DNA from: Photobacterium leiognathi
GTDB lineage: Bacteria > Pseudomonadota > Gammaproteobacteria > Enterobacterales > Vibrionaceae
DNA: 64,000 nt
Assembly: GCF_030685535.1 (NCBI RefSeq)
Contig: NZ_CP131601.1
Location: 1,674,001 to 1,738,000 of the forward strand
Reading direction: 5' to 3'
The notes beneath the pieces were generated by a model. That model was not told the DNA's origin and did no database searches. It worked only from the letters and a program-made list of their open reading frames with translations. The translations under genes and the position numbers were made by a program. This document shows, piece after piece, positions 1 to 9,475 of this stretch (its first letter is position 1; each line of letters begins with the position of its first letter).

Positions 1-1979
1 GCTGTCAAAGCTAAGATTCCAAGTGAACCACCAGAGCGTTTCACTGGTTCATCTTCTTGCTCTGCTCGCTTAATAATATCTGACGCCTTGGCTCCGTTGA
101 TTGGAGTTAGCTTAACTGATACATACTTTTCTGCACTAGCTTCACCACCATTACAGTAAGAGTTTTGACTAGTATTATCATAACCCTTTTCACAGTAAAG
201 TGCCGTCGCTGAAATCACACCTGCATCATTAATGCCTGTAGCATTGATAATGCGGTATTTATTTGCATTTGAGTCTTGTTTGCCATCATTAACTAAATCA
301 TCAAGTAACCATGCATTTTTAGAAGCTAGAGCTTCACCTTGAGCAGCACCTGCAGTATAAGTAAACGCACGATGTTTACGCTCTACTTTTGTACCATTAG
401 TTGTATCCACCCAACCTACGACTTGATCATGGTTGTTCACGGCTGATGCATGACTATTTGAATCTTTAAAGAATAAGCTTGGTACTAAATTATCAAGGAA
501 TTGTGCGCTTGAATCACCGATTTTGTACACATAAGCACGTAAAGGCTTCTCACCATTACCTTTTGCATCACCCACAATCATGGACTGATTATTTACAGCA
601 TTGGCAATTGTGTAAGTAAAGTCACGATCATCGCCTGGTTTAATTGACAGTCCAGGAACAAATGTACGTGTCCAAGAAGTTAAATCAGCATTATCAGCTT
701 TGAAGTAAGCAGCTTGCATCGCATAAAAATCATCACGAACATTACTTGTTGAATAACCAGCAGCAAGCGGTAAACCATCAACTAACGCAACAGATTTTGC
801 AGATGCTTGGAACGATAAATCTTCATTATCTCTATCAATAACAGCTAAACCATCACGCTGATCGCCTGAACCAGCTGAAATAGAGCCTGACTTAATATCA
901 CCATTTTCATCTACTAACCAAAAAGCAGCTTCATTAGCAAATGTACTAAACTGACATTCCCAATTTGCATATAAATTAGTTGAGCTATCTGTCGCACATG
1001 TTTTAAAACGGTTGAAATCTAATGTTGGAGTGCCAGTATTTAAAATATCTTCTACATTAGGTAGCTTATCTTCATCTTGACGTAGGTTGCCATTACCATC
1101 TTTCCCATAAAAACTTGGAGAATACGATGATGAGCCAACAACTAATAGTTGATCATTGAATAAAATACCGGCATTAGCTTGCGTTTGTCCCATATTAGAT
1201 ACAAGCGGACTTGCATCTTTTGCAACAGGAGCAAGTGAAACGTCATTTCCACCAACATTCACAAAACCGCGCTTATCAAATGCTCGAGGATTACCATGAC
1301 TATTCTTAAATAATGCAGAAGATGTAATACCGTAAACGAAGTCACCAATAACACCGTTTACTGAACTATCAATACTTTCTTCTGCTGAACCATTAAAGCT
1401 ACCAAGATTGTCTTTTTGGGTACCTTGATATTTGTCGGGATTAGAAGCAAATGTCGTTACAGGCGTACCATCAACTAAACCTTGAGAGTTTGATGAATAC
1501 CCTTTAACCCATGCAGCAGATTTCTTTTGCAAACCACCCAGACCTGGCGCATTAAACTCATCATTCTTAGTATAACCAACACCAAAGAATTCACGTTTCG
1601 CCCAATCTTCACACGATTCATAGCCTAGGTTATAACTACAGTAACTCCATAATGAACTTTCATCGTTAACATGTTGTTCATTAGCATTATAAGCTACTGT
1701 CTCCTCAAGAGGCTTTCCTTGTGAACCACGAAGAGCCTGACCTGTAACCTTATACGTATTATTAGTACAATCAGTAGTAAAACAGCTTGCATCTGAACCT
1801 GAAGATTCAATACCAGTACTTACATACGTCAAAGCACGATCAGATTGAACAGGATAAGGCTGATTAACAAGTGTGCTATTCTCATTTACTTGTTGAATAT
1901 CATAAACAGCGGCACTCGCTTGAGATGCACCTGCAACCAAAATAGCAAGCGTTGATAGTTTTAACATCTTATGTGGCAT
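1..1979 (-). CDS. DUF3466 family secreted protein with GlyGly-CTERM tail (3' end outside window)
   Basis: An open frame runs leftward from an ATG at 1979-1977 to the window edge, giving 659 visible codons without a stop. It opens with a signal peptide (basic MPHKMLK, hydrophobic core, likely cleavage after ASA at residues 21-23). The body is rich in Asn, Asp, Ser and Gly with scattered Cys pairs, as in the DUF3466 proteins of Vibrionaceae that lie next to uup. At the left edge the frame enters the motif SGGSLG (residues 649-654) followed by a hydrophobic stretch. This is the start of a GlyGly-CTERM sorting signal, which is processed by rhombosortase in bacteria with type II secretion. The final basic residues and stop lie outside. 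The ATG shares one base with the uup stop (TAATG), so translation is probably coupled to uup. Role unknown; surface location is inferred. Confidence 0.85.
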   Translation of the reverse strand, partial: MPHKMLKLSTLAILVAGASQASAAVYDIQQVNENSTLVNQPYPVQSDRALTYVSTGIESSGSDASCFTTDCTNNTYKVTGQALRGSQGKPLEETVAYNANEQHVNDESSLWSYCSYNLGYESCEDWAKREFFGVGYTKNDEFNAPGLGGLQKKSAAWVKGYSSNSQGLVDGTPVTTFASNPDKYQGTQKDNLGSFNGSAEESIDSSVNGVIGDFVYGITSSALFKNSHGNPRAFDKRGFVNVGGNDVSLAPVAKDASPLVSNMGQTQANAGILFNDQLLVVGSSSYSPSFYGKDGNGNLRQDEDKLPNVEDILNTGTPTLDFNRFKTCATDSSTNLYANWECQFSTFANEAAFWLVDENGDIKSGSISAGSGDQRDGLAVIDRDNEDLSFQASAKSVALVDGLPLAAGYSTSNVRDDFYAMQAAYFKADNADLTSWTRTFVPGLSIKPGDDRDFTYTIANAVNNQSMIVGDAKGNGEKPLRAYVYKIGDSSAQFLDNLVPSLFFKDSNSHASAVNNHDQVVGWVDTTNGTKVERKHRAFTYTAGAAQGEALASKNAWLLDDLVNDGKQDSNANKYRIINATGINDAGVISATALYCEKGYDNTSQNSYCNGGEASAEKYVSVKLTPINGAKASDIIKRAEQEDEPVKRSGGSLGILALT

Positions 1980-3907
1980 TAGGATTCCTTTTGCATTGCC
2001 TCTAGCTCTTCCCAACGTTCAAAAGCAACTTCAAACTCTGTTTCAATCTCAGCTAAGTGAGTCAAAACCGCTTGAGTATCATTGCTTGGGTTCGCGAAGA
2101 AATCAGGGTCATTAATTTTTTCCTGAAGCTCGGCAATTTCATTTTCCAAGTTTTCGATCTTTTGCGGCAAACCGTCTAATTCAACCTGAAGCTTGTAAGA
2201 TAGCTTTTTCGTTGAACGTTGACGTTGAGTCTGACGCTGTTTCTGTTCTTCTTCTTTCTTTTTAGCTTGTTCGATTTCTGCTGCTTGCTCTTTTGCACGA
2301 TTTGCATAAGAGTTTGCACGTTGAGATTGGGCATCATGGTAACCGCCAACGTATTCGTTAACAACGCCCTCACCCTCAAAAATCCAGCTTGTGGTCACAG
2401 TATTATCAACGAATTGACGATCGTGACTTACTAGAAGTAATGTTCCTTGATAGTTGGCAAGAATATCTTCTAAAAGTTCCAATGTTTCGATATCCAAATC
2501 GTTGGTTGGTTCATCGAGAACCAATAAATTATTTGGTTTTAGGAACAATTTAGCCAACAATAGTCGGTTCTTTTCACCACCAGACAGGGCTTTTACTGGT
2601 GTACGCGCACGACGTGGGTGGAATAAGAAATCTTGCAAGTAACCTAGCGCATGACGTGTTTTACCATTAATGGTCACTTCTTGCTTACCATCAGCAAGGT
2701 TATCCATTACGGTCTTCTCAGGATCAAGCACTTCACGGTATTGGTCAAAGTAAGCGACTTCAAGCTTTGTACCACAATGTAAGTTACCTTCTGTTGCTTG
2801 TAACTTATCAAGCATCAGTTTAATCAAGGTACTCTTACCACAGCCATTTGGACCAATTAACGCAATACGATCACCACGCATAACATTAAAGCTAAAGTCT
2901 TTAACGATTTGCTTATCACCATAGCTATAACCGATATTATTCGCTTCAAAGACAATCTTACCTGAGCGGTTTGCATCTTGAAGTTGCATGTCCGCTTTAC
3001 CCACTACGTCACGACGTTCTGCACGTTCATTACGTAATGCTTTCAGAGCACGAACACGGCCTTCATTACGTGTACGACGAGCCTTAATACCTTGACGGAT
3101 CCACACTTCTTCTTGTGCAAGTTTTTTGTCAAATAATGCGTTTTGCTCTGCTTCTACACGTAATAACTCTTCTTTCGCTTCTAAGTAACCTTCATAGTCA
3201 CCAGGGAAAGAAACAAGTTGACCACGATCTAAGTCTACAATGCGCGTCGCCATTGAGCGGATAAATGCACGGTCATGGGAGATAAATACGATAGAACCAC
3301 GGAAGTCTTTTAAGAAACCTTCTAACCATTCAATCGTTGTTACGTCTAAGTGGTTGGTTGGCTCATCTAGCAGCAAAATATCAGGATCACACACCAGTGC
3401 GCGCGCTAATGCGGCTTTACGCTGCCAACCACCAGATAAGTCTGTTAGCAGTGTGCTTGCATCTAACTTTAGGCTTTCAAGTACTGATGCAATGCGAGTA
3501 TCAATTAACCAACCATTATTATGATCAACTTTCTCTTGAATACGAGCCAGTTTATTAATGTTAGCTTCAGTAGGTTCTGCAGTAACCAATTCTAATTGGT
3601 GGTGGTACTCACGAAGTACTGTACCCACTTCCGCTAAGCCTTCTGCAACGTAATCAAAAACGGTGCCTTCGGCATTACGTGGCGGATCTTGCTCTAAACG
3701 AGAAACCACCAGCTCATTTTGACGCTGAATGCTACCGTCATCTAAAAGAATGTCGCCAGCAATCACTTTCATTAACGTGGACTTACCCGCGCCATTACGA
3801 CCCACAAGACAAACACGCTCATGAGGTTGCAGAAGAAATTCAGCTTTATCTAGTAATGCATGATCGCCGTAAGCCAGTTGAGCGTTACTAATTTTTATAA
3901 GTGCCAT
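1979..3907 (-). CDS. uup: ABC-F family ATPase Uup
   Basis: A 642-residue soluble tandem ABC ATPase. The first nucleotide-binding domain has Walker A GRNGAGKST at residues 36-44, signature LSGGWQRK near 157 and Walker B LLLDEPTNHLD. The second has GPNGCGKST near 353, LSGGEKNR and LVLDEPTNDLD. No membrane segments are seen. A charged Lys/Glu-rich coiled coil fills the last ~90 residues, which is typical of Uup and separates it from EttA, YbiT and YheS. ABC-F proteins act on ribosomes; Uup has also been tied to DNA branch-migration tolerance and precise transposon excision. The gene lies just downstream of the glutaredoxin gene and overlaps the start of the DUF3466 gene by one base, so the three probably share a transcript with rlmKL. 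Confidence 0.95.
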   Translation of the reverse strand: MALIKISNAQLAYGDHALLDKAEFLLQPHERVCLVGRNGAGKSTLMKVIAGDILLDDGSIQRQNELVVSRLEQDPPRNAEGTVFDYVAEGLAEVGTVLREYHHQLELVTAEPTEANINKLARIQEKVDHNNGWLIDTRIASVLESLKLDASTLLTDLSGGWQRKAALARALVCDPDILLLDEPTNHLDVTTIEWLEGFLKDFRGSIVFISHDRAFIRSMATRIVDLDRGQLVSFPGDYEGYLEAKEELLRVEAEQNALFDKKLAQEEVWIRQGIKARRTRNEGRVRALKALRNERAERRDVVGKADMQLQDANRSGKIVFEANNIGYSYGDKQIVKDFSFNVMRGDRIALIGPNGCGKSTLIKLMLDKLQATEGNLHCGTKLEVAYFDQYREVLDPEKTVMDNLADGKQEVTINGKTRHALGYLQDFLFHPRRARTPVKALSGGEKNRLLLAKLFLKPNNLLVLDEPTNDLDIETLELLEDILANYQGTLLLVSHDRQFVDNTVTTSWIFEGEGVVNEYVGGYHDAQSQRANSYANRAKEQAAEIEQAKKKEEEQKQRQTQRQRSTKKLSYKLQVELDGLPQKIENLENEIAELQEKINDPDFFANPSNDTQAVLTHLAEIETEFEVAFERWEELEAMQKES

Positions 3908-3912
3908 CGTAA

Positions 3913-4164
3913 TTAACCAAGCTTATTAGTTGTTAACCATGTTTGTAATGTTTCTTTATCGAAGGGCCAGCCTAATTCAGAAACATTGTGTTCATGGTGT
4001 TGAATGGAGAGTACAGGTATGGTTACACCGTAACGAGAGAACAGTGCATCATCGAATGCGATATCAACAACTTCTATGTTGTCTTGAACCCCTACCTCTA
4101 CGAGCAAGCTGTATGCCTGCTCGCAAAGGTGGCAGCCTTCCGTGCTATAAAGTGTGATTAACAC
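3913..4164 (-). CDS. Glutaredoxin-like family protein (DUF836)
   Basis: A small thioredoxin-fold protein of 83 residues with the redox motif CHLC near the N terminus (context STEGCHLCEQA) and a cis-proline-type segment VTIPVL. It resembles the glutaredoxin-like proteins found between rlmKL and uup in vibrios. I place the start at the GTG 4164-4162. This codon overlaps the rlmKL stop (TAGTG) and has a strong AAGGAAGG ribosome site a few bases upstream, inside the end of rlmKL. An in-frame ATG at 4191 would add nine poorly conserved residues (MDHHSQGRL) and has no comparable site. The arrangement suggests translation coupled to rlmKL. The substrate is unknown. Confidence 0.85.
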   Translation of the reverse strand: MLITLYSTEGCHLCEQAYSLLVEVGVQDNIEVVDIAFDDALFSRYGVTIPVLSIQHHEHNVSELGWPFDKETLQTWLTTNKLG

Positions 4165-6302
4165 TAGCCTTCCTTGTGAGTGATGATCCAACAGTTGTGA
4201 ATTTGCTTGTTCTTAGCAAAATCCATTGGCAATGTTTTATCTGAAATGTTCTTCGCGTGTAAGCCAAGCTCATTCAGTTTATCTAAATCCATCTTGAAGT
4301 GACGTTTGTTATTTGAGAAAACAATTTGACCTTCAGGACGTAGCATACGTTTTAGGTTTTCCATCAACATGATGTGATCACGCTGAATATCAAACGACTG
4401 CTTCATACGCTTAGAGTTAGAGAACGTTGGTGGGTCAATGAAGATAAGATCAAATGTATCATCAACCTCTTGTAACCACTGTAGACAGTCAGCTTGAATA
4501 AACTCATGCTGAGAACCTACTTGGTTGTTCAGTTCCATATTCTCTTGTGCCCAACGAAGGTAGGTATTTGACATATCCACCGTTGTTGTTGTCTTAGCAC
4601 CACCAACAGCCACATGCACACTTGCCGAGCCTGTGTATGAGAATAGGTTCAAGAAATCTTTACCCGGTGCCATCTTACCTAACATACGACGAGTAATACG
4701 GTGATCAAGGAATAGACCCGTATCTAGGTAATCATATAGATTAACTTTAAGCTCAACACCGTATTCCTCAACAACCATGTGACGTTCTGCACTTGATAGT
4801 TTCTGGTATTGGCTCTTACCTTTCTGACGCTCACGCACTTTAAGAATAACCTTGTTACTCTCAACGCCTGTTACTTCAATCGTTGCACGTAGAATATCCA
4901 TGATACGACGACGAGCTAACTCTTCAGAAACAGACTTAGGTGCCGCATACTCTTGGATGATGATGTAATCTTTGTACTTATCAATCGCTGCGTTGTAGTT
5001 AGGAATGTCAGCATCATAAATACGGTAACATTCGATACCTTCACGCTTAGCCCATTTACCTAACTTGGCAATGTTCTTCTTCAAACGGTTAGCAAAATCT
5101 GGTGCTACCTCTTCTTGAACGATAACGCCTTCTGCTTGGCCTTCTTCTTTCTGAACACTACCTGCTGTGATTAAGTACGTCTTAAGCACACAATCTAACG
5201 CACCGTTACGAAGCTTAAATTGTTTGTCTGCACGCATACGCATACAGCTTAGTAATTCATTTGAACTTGAATAAATCGCAGCCACAGAGCCAGCAAACGC
5301 CAATTTCAAGCGGTTACCAAACTCTTTATAAAGCGAGATTAACTCAGGTGTTGTACCTAAACGCTCACCGTATGGCGGGTTACAAAGGATAACGCCTGTT
5401 TCAAAACCTTCAGGGCGAACAAGTTGAGTGGCATCGCCGTATTCAAAATCGATTAGCTCTTTAACACCAGCGCGACCTGCATTATCACGAGCAACCGCAA
5501 GTACACGACGATCCATTTCACGACCAAAGAACTTAGTCGTTACTTTTGCAGGACCACGGCGAGATTTCACCGTTGCTTCTGCATGAATTTCCATCCAAGC
5601 ATCTTTATCGAAGTCTTTAATTGACTCAAAACCCCAACGCTTACGCTTAAGACCCGGTGCAATTTCAGCTGCCATCATTGCCGCTTCAATGAGCAACGTA
5701 CCTGAACCACACATAGGATCGAGTAAAGGTTGCTCTGGTGACCAACCGCTCTTAATCACAAGAGCCGCAGCGTGGGTTTCACGTAATGGTGCTTTACCTG
5801 CTTCACTACGATAGCCTCGTTGGTGTAAACCACTGCCCGCCATATCAAGACCAAGAATACCTTTCTCGCCGGATAGACGCATGTGAACACGAAGATCTGG
5901 ACGCTCACGATCGATATTTGGACGGCGTAAATCAGCTTTGGTAAAGCGGTCTACAATCGCATCTTTGATTTTCATTGCGCCGTATTGGCTGTTGCGGATT
6001 TCACGGTTAGTACCGTTAAAGTCAACCACGATGCGAGTATTGCTATCAAAATAGTTCATCCAATTGATAGCAGTTGCACCTAAGTACAGATCCATATCAT
6101 CACGAACGTTAAATTCACTCAGTACTTGAATGATACGTGATGAGATACGTGTCCATAGACAACAACGGTAGGCTGTTGCTTGCTCTGCTTTGAAGCGGAC
6201 ACCAGCATGCACAACTTGAATATTCTGTGCACCTAATTGTTCTAATTCATCCGCCAGCAAGTTTTCAAGGCCGCGGGAAGTAATAGCTAGATATTGATTC
6301 AT
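4164..6302 (-). CDS. rlmKL: Bifunctional 23S rRNA methyltransferase RlmKL
   Basis: A 712-residue fusion of two methyltransferases acting on 23S rRNA. The N-terminal half has a THUMP RNA-binding domain (residues ~45-155) and an RlmL-type domain with the SAM motif DPMCGSGT at 195-202 and catalytic NPPYGER at 307-313; it makes m2G2445. The C-terminal half is the RlmK-type Rossmann domain with DPPTFSNS near residue 630 and makes m7G2069. Length and domain order match the gammaproteobacterial enzyme. It is the first gene of a leftward group with the glutaredoxin-like gene, uup and the DUF3466 gene. Confidence 0.96.
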   Translation of the reverse strand: MNQYLAITSRGLENLLADELEQLGAQNIQVVHAGVRFKAEQATAYRCCLWTRISSRIIQVLSEFNVRDDMDLYLGATAINWMNYFDSNTRIVVDFNGTNREIRNSQYGAMKIKDAIVDRFTKADLRRPNIDRERPDLRVHMRLSGEKGILGLDMAGSGLHQRGYRSEAGKAPLRETHAAALVIKSGWSPEQPLLDPMCGSGTLLIEAAMMAAEIAPGLKRKRWGFESIKDFDKDAWMEIHAEATVKSRRGPAKVTTKFFGREMDRRVLAVARDNAGRAGVKELIDFEYGDATQLVRPEGFETGVILCNPPYGERLGTTPELISLYKEFGNRLKLAFAGSVAAIYSSSNELLSCMRMRADKQFKLRNGALDCVLKTYLITAGSVQKEEGQAEGVIVQEEVAPDFANRLKKNIAKLGKWAKREGIECYRIYDADIPNYNAAIDKYKDYIIIQEYAAPKSVSEELARRRIMDILRATIEVTGVESNKVILKVRERQKGKSQYQKLSSAERHMVVEEYGVELKVNLYDYLDTGLFLDHRITRRMLGKMAPGKDFLNLFSYTGSASVHVAVGGAKTTTTVDMSNTYLRWAQENMELNNQVGSQHEFIQADCLQWLQEVDDTFDLIFIDPPTFSNSKRMKQSFDIQRDHIMLMENLKRMLRPEGQIVFSNNKRHFKMDLDKLNELGLHAKNISDKTLPMDFAKNKQIHNCWIITHKEG

Positions 6303-7331
6303 GGAGTTCTTTTCACACTAATATTGCGTGGAATTATAACCGAAATCACAAAAAATGCCTCGTCAAAACCGCTCTCAAATTGCTCATTTACGAAAATTTT
6401 TTTAGTCTTCAATCATAGAGTTCTGGATGTTATCACTTTAAACGACAAACACCTTGCCATTAGCTAATGACAAGCATCTATAACAACAATTACTAATGAA
6501 CATAAAACCTAGTGATTCTTTCATGCCATCCCATTACAGTTTCTTCTTACTCATTATTCGATAAGACCAGCGATAGAATAACGACAACCCCATCATCCAC
6601 CAGCATCAACAGTAATAATTACCCACTAAAAATCAATAACTAATAGGTATTTATCCGTTATTTGTAAACTATCAGTTAGCACTATTCCTTACGTTAAACC
6701 ACATGGAGGAATAATTTATTCCATCGTTATCACGATATATTTCTGCTGTTTATTCCTATTATTTTCATAGTGGAGAAATGTGATAAATGAGGAAATAAAG
6801 ATAAATGAAACGCAATGTAACAGAAAAATTAATGCCTATTTGTTGCGGTAATTTGCCTTTATTCGCAATGGAAATAGTCACTTTTAATAAGAGAACTTTG
6901 ATATTGATAGCAGTTTTTAGGCTGTTTTTTAAACAAATGTATTTAACTATATCGCGATTTATTTAGCACTAATCTGAAACATTAGACATTATTTGTATCT
7001 AGCCCCAATTAATAGCTCCTACTCTGCCAATAGGTATAAGCATTAGGAAAATAGAATTATTGAGTCTGAAATTTTCAATTCATCAGGAAAAGCGAGTAAG
7101 AGGCATGATGCTTGATGGTACATCAGAGATATGTAAGTAAGGTGGTTATGTGTTAGCGAGCAATACCGAAATAGACGTTTCGATAAATTAAATCGTTAGA
7201 AAAGAGATGAGCGAGCTTAGTCTAGCCGCTATAGGAAAGAATAAATAATGCTAGATAACCTACTAACTTATCAGGGGAATTTTCTGAATTGCATGATAAG
7301 AATTTACTCAAATAAGCTTTAACGTTACTCT
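6303..7331. other. Long gap between zapC and rlmKL without a convincing gene
   Basis: About 1 kb of AT-rich DNA. The only notable open frame is a 53-codon one starting at the ATG near 6804 on the plus strand; it has no good ribosome site, a composition like random AT-rich sequence and no recognisable motif, so it is not called. The promoter of rlmKL should lie near 6303-6500. An inverted pair CTTATCA...TGATAAG near 7267-7300 could mark the end of the zapC transcript but lacks a GC-rich stem. No tRNA or insertion sequence is seen. Confidence 0.4.
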
Positions 7332-7868
7332 TTAGCCAACAAGGGCATAATGCTGCTCACTTTCTACAAAACAGGGAGCCATTCGGTCATTCATTACTTT
7401 AATCGTATCGCAGAACTGCATTGTTTTAGCACCATCCAAATCAACAGTAGCCACGTCAGCAAGCATGCATAGACTAGCGGTACCATTATTTTCGATCACA
7501 ACATAATGTGCAGTGCATGATGCTGTCATTAAACTCACTACTTCACCCTGCTCTGGTTCAACACCTTGTTGAGGCGCAAAATACCAGCTTTTAGGCATAA
7601 TAGGCTTATGGAAACGTCTTGCTGCTGTTGCATTAAGTGCTAATTCACACTTACGTGCTTCAGAGATAGGTAATTGAGCAAACTGCTCTTGGAAATTTTG
7701 ATAAGCTTCAATATCGTCGACATTAAAAATATCACTCACTTTTGCTTCTGGTGTCAGTAGCTTAGTCAGTAGTGCTACACGAAAAAGCATATCATTCCCT
7801 AATTCAAGCATTAGGGAATTCATATCAGTATCAAAATACCATTTCCATGAATTATCTGGCTTTAACAC
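7332..7868 (-). CDS. zapC: Cell division protein ZapC
   Basis: A 178-residue cytoplasmic protein whose N terminus (LKPDNSWKWYFD, then MLFRVALLTKLLTPEA) matches ZapC, an FtsZ-binding protein that promotes Z-ring bundling. The start is a GTG at 7868 with AGGAG eight bases upstream. The position between pyrD and rlmKL is the same as in E. coli, which supports the call. It is separated from pyrD by ~250 bases with a terminator, so it probably has its own promoter. Confidence 0.92.
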   Translation of the reverse strand: MLKPDNSWKWYFDTDMNSLMLELGNDMLFRVALLTKLLTPEAKVSDIFNVDDIEAYQNFQEQFAQLPISEARKCELALNATAARRFHKPIMPKSWYFAPQQGVEPEQGEVVSLMTASCTAHYVVIENNGTASLCMLADVATVDLDGAKTMQFCDTIKVMNDRMAPCFVESEQHYALVG

Positions 7869-8033
7869 GTTCCGACTCCTAAAAGATAGTGGTTTATTTT
7901 ATATCTGTGACCATATGGAGAAAATTTAATCTGATTTTACTCGTACTACCTAAAATAAAAAGGGGAAAATAACTGAGTATTTATGTATACATCATTTGTA
8001 TATTTAATACACAGCTTATATTGAGTACATAAT

Positions 8034-8070
8034 TAAAAACCCAACCTAGTATCTACTAAGTTGGGTTTTC
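8034..8070 (-). terminator. Rho-independent terminator after pyrD
   Basis: An inverted repeat AAACCCAAC...GTTGGGTTT with a short inner TAG/CTA extension. On the minus strand it is followed by TTTTT. It lies ~45 bases past the pyrD stop. Confidence 0.8.
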
Positions 8071-8117
8071 AAATGTCAGACAAATTTTAAAATTTATAAT
8101 CTGTCAGTCAATTCGTA

Positions 8118-9128
8118 TTAAAGACCGTTCACAATGTCTTTTACTAAACGAGGACCGTGGTAAATGAAACCAGAGTAAACTTGAACAAGGCTTGCCCCTG
8201 CCATCATCTTCTCACGAGCAGAAATTGCCGAGTCGATACCACCAACACCAATGATTGGGATCTCACCTTTTAGTGCTTCTGCCATTTTTCGGATAACTTC
8301 AGTACTTTTGTTTTGCAAAGGGCGACCACTTAGGCCACCCACTTCATCGCAATGCTCCATTCCTTGAACCAGAGAGCGATCTAATGTGGTGTTAGTACCG
8401 ATAACGCCATCAATTTTATTGCGGATCAAAGAATCACATACTTGTAGAATTTCATGATCATCAAGATCTGGCGCGATCTTAAGTGCGAGTGGTACATATT
8501 TGCCATGTTTCTCTGCAAGCTCTGCTTGTTTCTCTTTAAGTTGAGATAACAGATCATCTAATGCTTCACCATACTGTAGGCTGCGAAGCCCCGGAGTATT
8601 TGGTGATGAAATGTTTACCGCAATGTATCCTGCATATTGATACACTTTATCCATGCAAATAAGGTAATCTTCAGCACCCTTTTCAATTGGTGTGTCTTTA
8701 TTCTTACCAATGTTAATGCCGATAATGCCGTCGTATTTTGCTTTCTTTACATTCTCAACTAAGTTATCAACACCAAGGTTATTAAAACCAAAGCGGTTGA
8801 TGATGCCTTCAGCTGGGATCAAACGGAAAAGACGCGGTTTATCATTACCAGGTTGAGGACGTGGGGTTACTGTCCCTACTTCCACAAAACCAAAACCCAT
8901 AGCACCAAATGCATCAATACATTCGCCATTTTTATCAAGGCCAGCAGCTAGACCAACAGGGTTTTTAAAAGTCAGTCCCATGACTTCAACAGGACGTTCA
9001 GGAAGGTGTTGACGATAGAAAAGATCTAATGGAGTTCCAGTGAAACGAGAAAAGTTCTCGATAGCGAGGTCGTGTGCCTTTTCAGCATCCAACTGAAAAA
9101 TAGCAGAACGTGCGATACGATATAGCAT
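8118..9128 (-). CDS. pyrD: Dihydroorotate dehydrogenase (quinone), class 2
   Basis: A 336-residue membrane-associated flavoenzyme of pyrimidine synthesis that oxidises dihydroorotate to orotate and passes electrons to quinone. The N terminus [21 protein letters not shown] is the amphipathic membrane-anchoring helix of class 2 enzymes. Then come [16 protein letters not shown] (FMN site), [11 protein letters not shown], the catalytic-serine region [12 protein letters not shown], and the phosphate-binding end GVGGIDS and [15 protein letters not shown] lies just upstream of the ATG. A PurR-type box is ~170 bases upstream. Confidence 0.97.
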   Translation of the reverse strand: MLYRIARSAIFQLDAEKAHDLAIENFSRFTGTPLDLFYRQHLPERPVEVMGLTFKNPVGLAAGLDKNGECIDAFGAMGFGFVEVGTVTPRPQPGNDKPRLFRLIPAEGIINRFGFNNLGVDNLVENVKKAKYDGIIGINIGKNKDTPIEKGAEDYLICMDKVYQYAGYIAVNISSPNTPGLRSLQYGEALDDLLSQLKEKQAELAEKHGKYVPLALKIAPDLDDHEILQVCDSLIRNKIDGVIGTNTTLDRSLVQGMEHCDEVGGLSGRPLQNKSTEVIRKMAEALKGEIPIIGVGGIDSAISAREKMMAGASLVQVYSGFIYHGPRLVKDIVNGL

Positions 9129-9297
9129 TGTAACTCCAATATAAGTCCCGAATAAACGGGATGGTATTATTCACATTTCCTCCTCTAACATCAATCGTTA
9201 TTTTTTTGATTATTGTCAATAATTCAGTAACTTAGAAATTAAACCTTTGTTTAACAATAAGTTATAGATTGGTGATTTCATAAAAAATTACACTTTA

Positions 9298-9313
9298 ATG
9301 CAAACGTTTTCTT
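9298..9313 (-). promoter_or_regulatory. PurR operator upstream of pyrD
   Basis: The sequence ATGCAAACGTTTTCTT closely matches the PurR palindrome ACGCAAACGTTTGCGT, including the invariant GCAAACGTTT core. pyrD is a known PurR target in E. coli. The site lies ~170 bases before the pyrD start, so the promoter would be distal, or the site may act from upstream. Confidence 0.7.
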
Positions 9314-9345
9314 TTTGTTTGAAAAGACCTGCTTGTAAATACGCG

Positions 9346-9462
9346 ATAAGTGACAATGTCACTCAAAGTTAGTCCTTTACCTTACTTTTGCGACGTGGCT
9401 ACTCTTAGTCTCGACACCATATCGCTACACTGTCACTTATATTTGTTACAACGTAGCGATAT
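9346..9462. repeat. Nested inverted repeats past the gdhB end
   Basis: Three overlapping inverted repeats lie between the gdhB stop and the pyrD promoter region. ATAAGTGACA at 9346-9355 pairs with TGTCACTTAT at 9430-9439. AGTGACA/TGTCACT forms a short palindrome at 9349-9363. ATATCGCTAC at 9419-9428 pairs with GTAGCGATAT at 9453-9462. They could fold into alternative hairpins at the 3' end of the gdhB transcript, but none has a clean T-run. Confidence 0.5.
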
Positions 9463-9475
9463 TTTGCCTGCTTTA

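Noticed and set aside
6804..6965. 53-codon open frame in the long zapC-rlmKL gap
   Set aside because: No good ribosome site, no motif, and a composition expected of AT-rich noncoding DNA.
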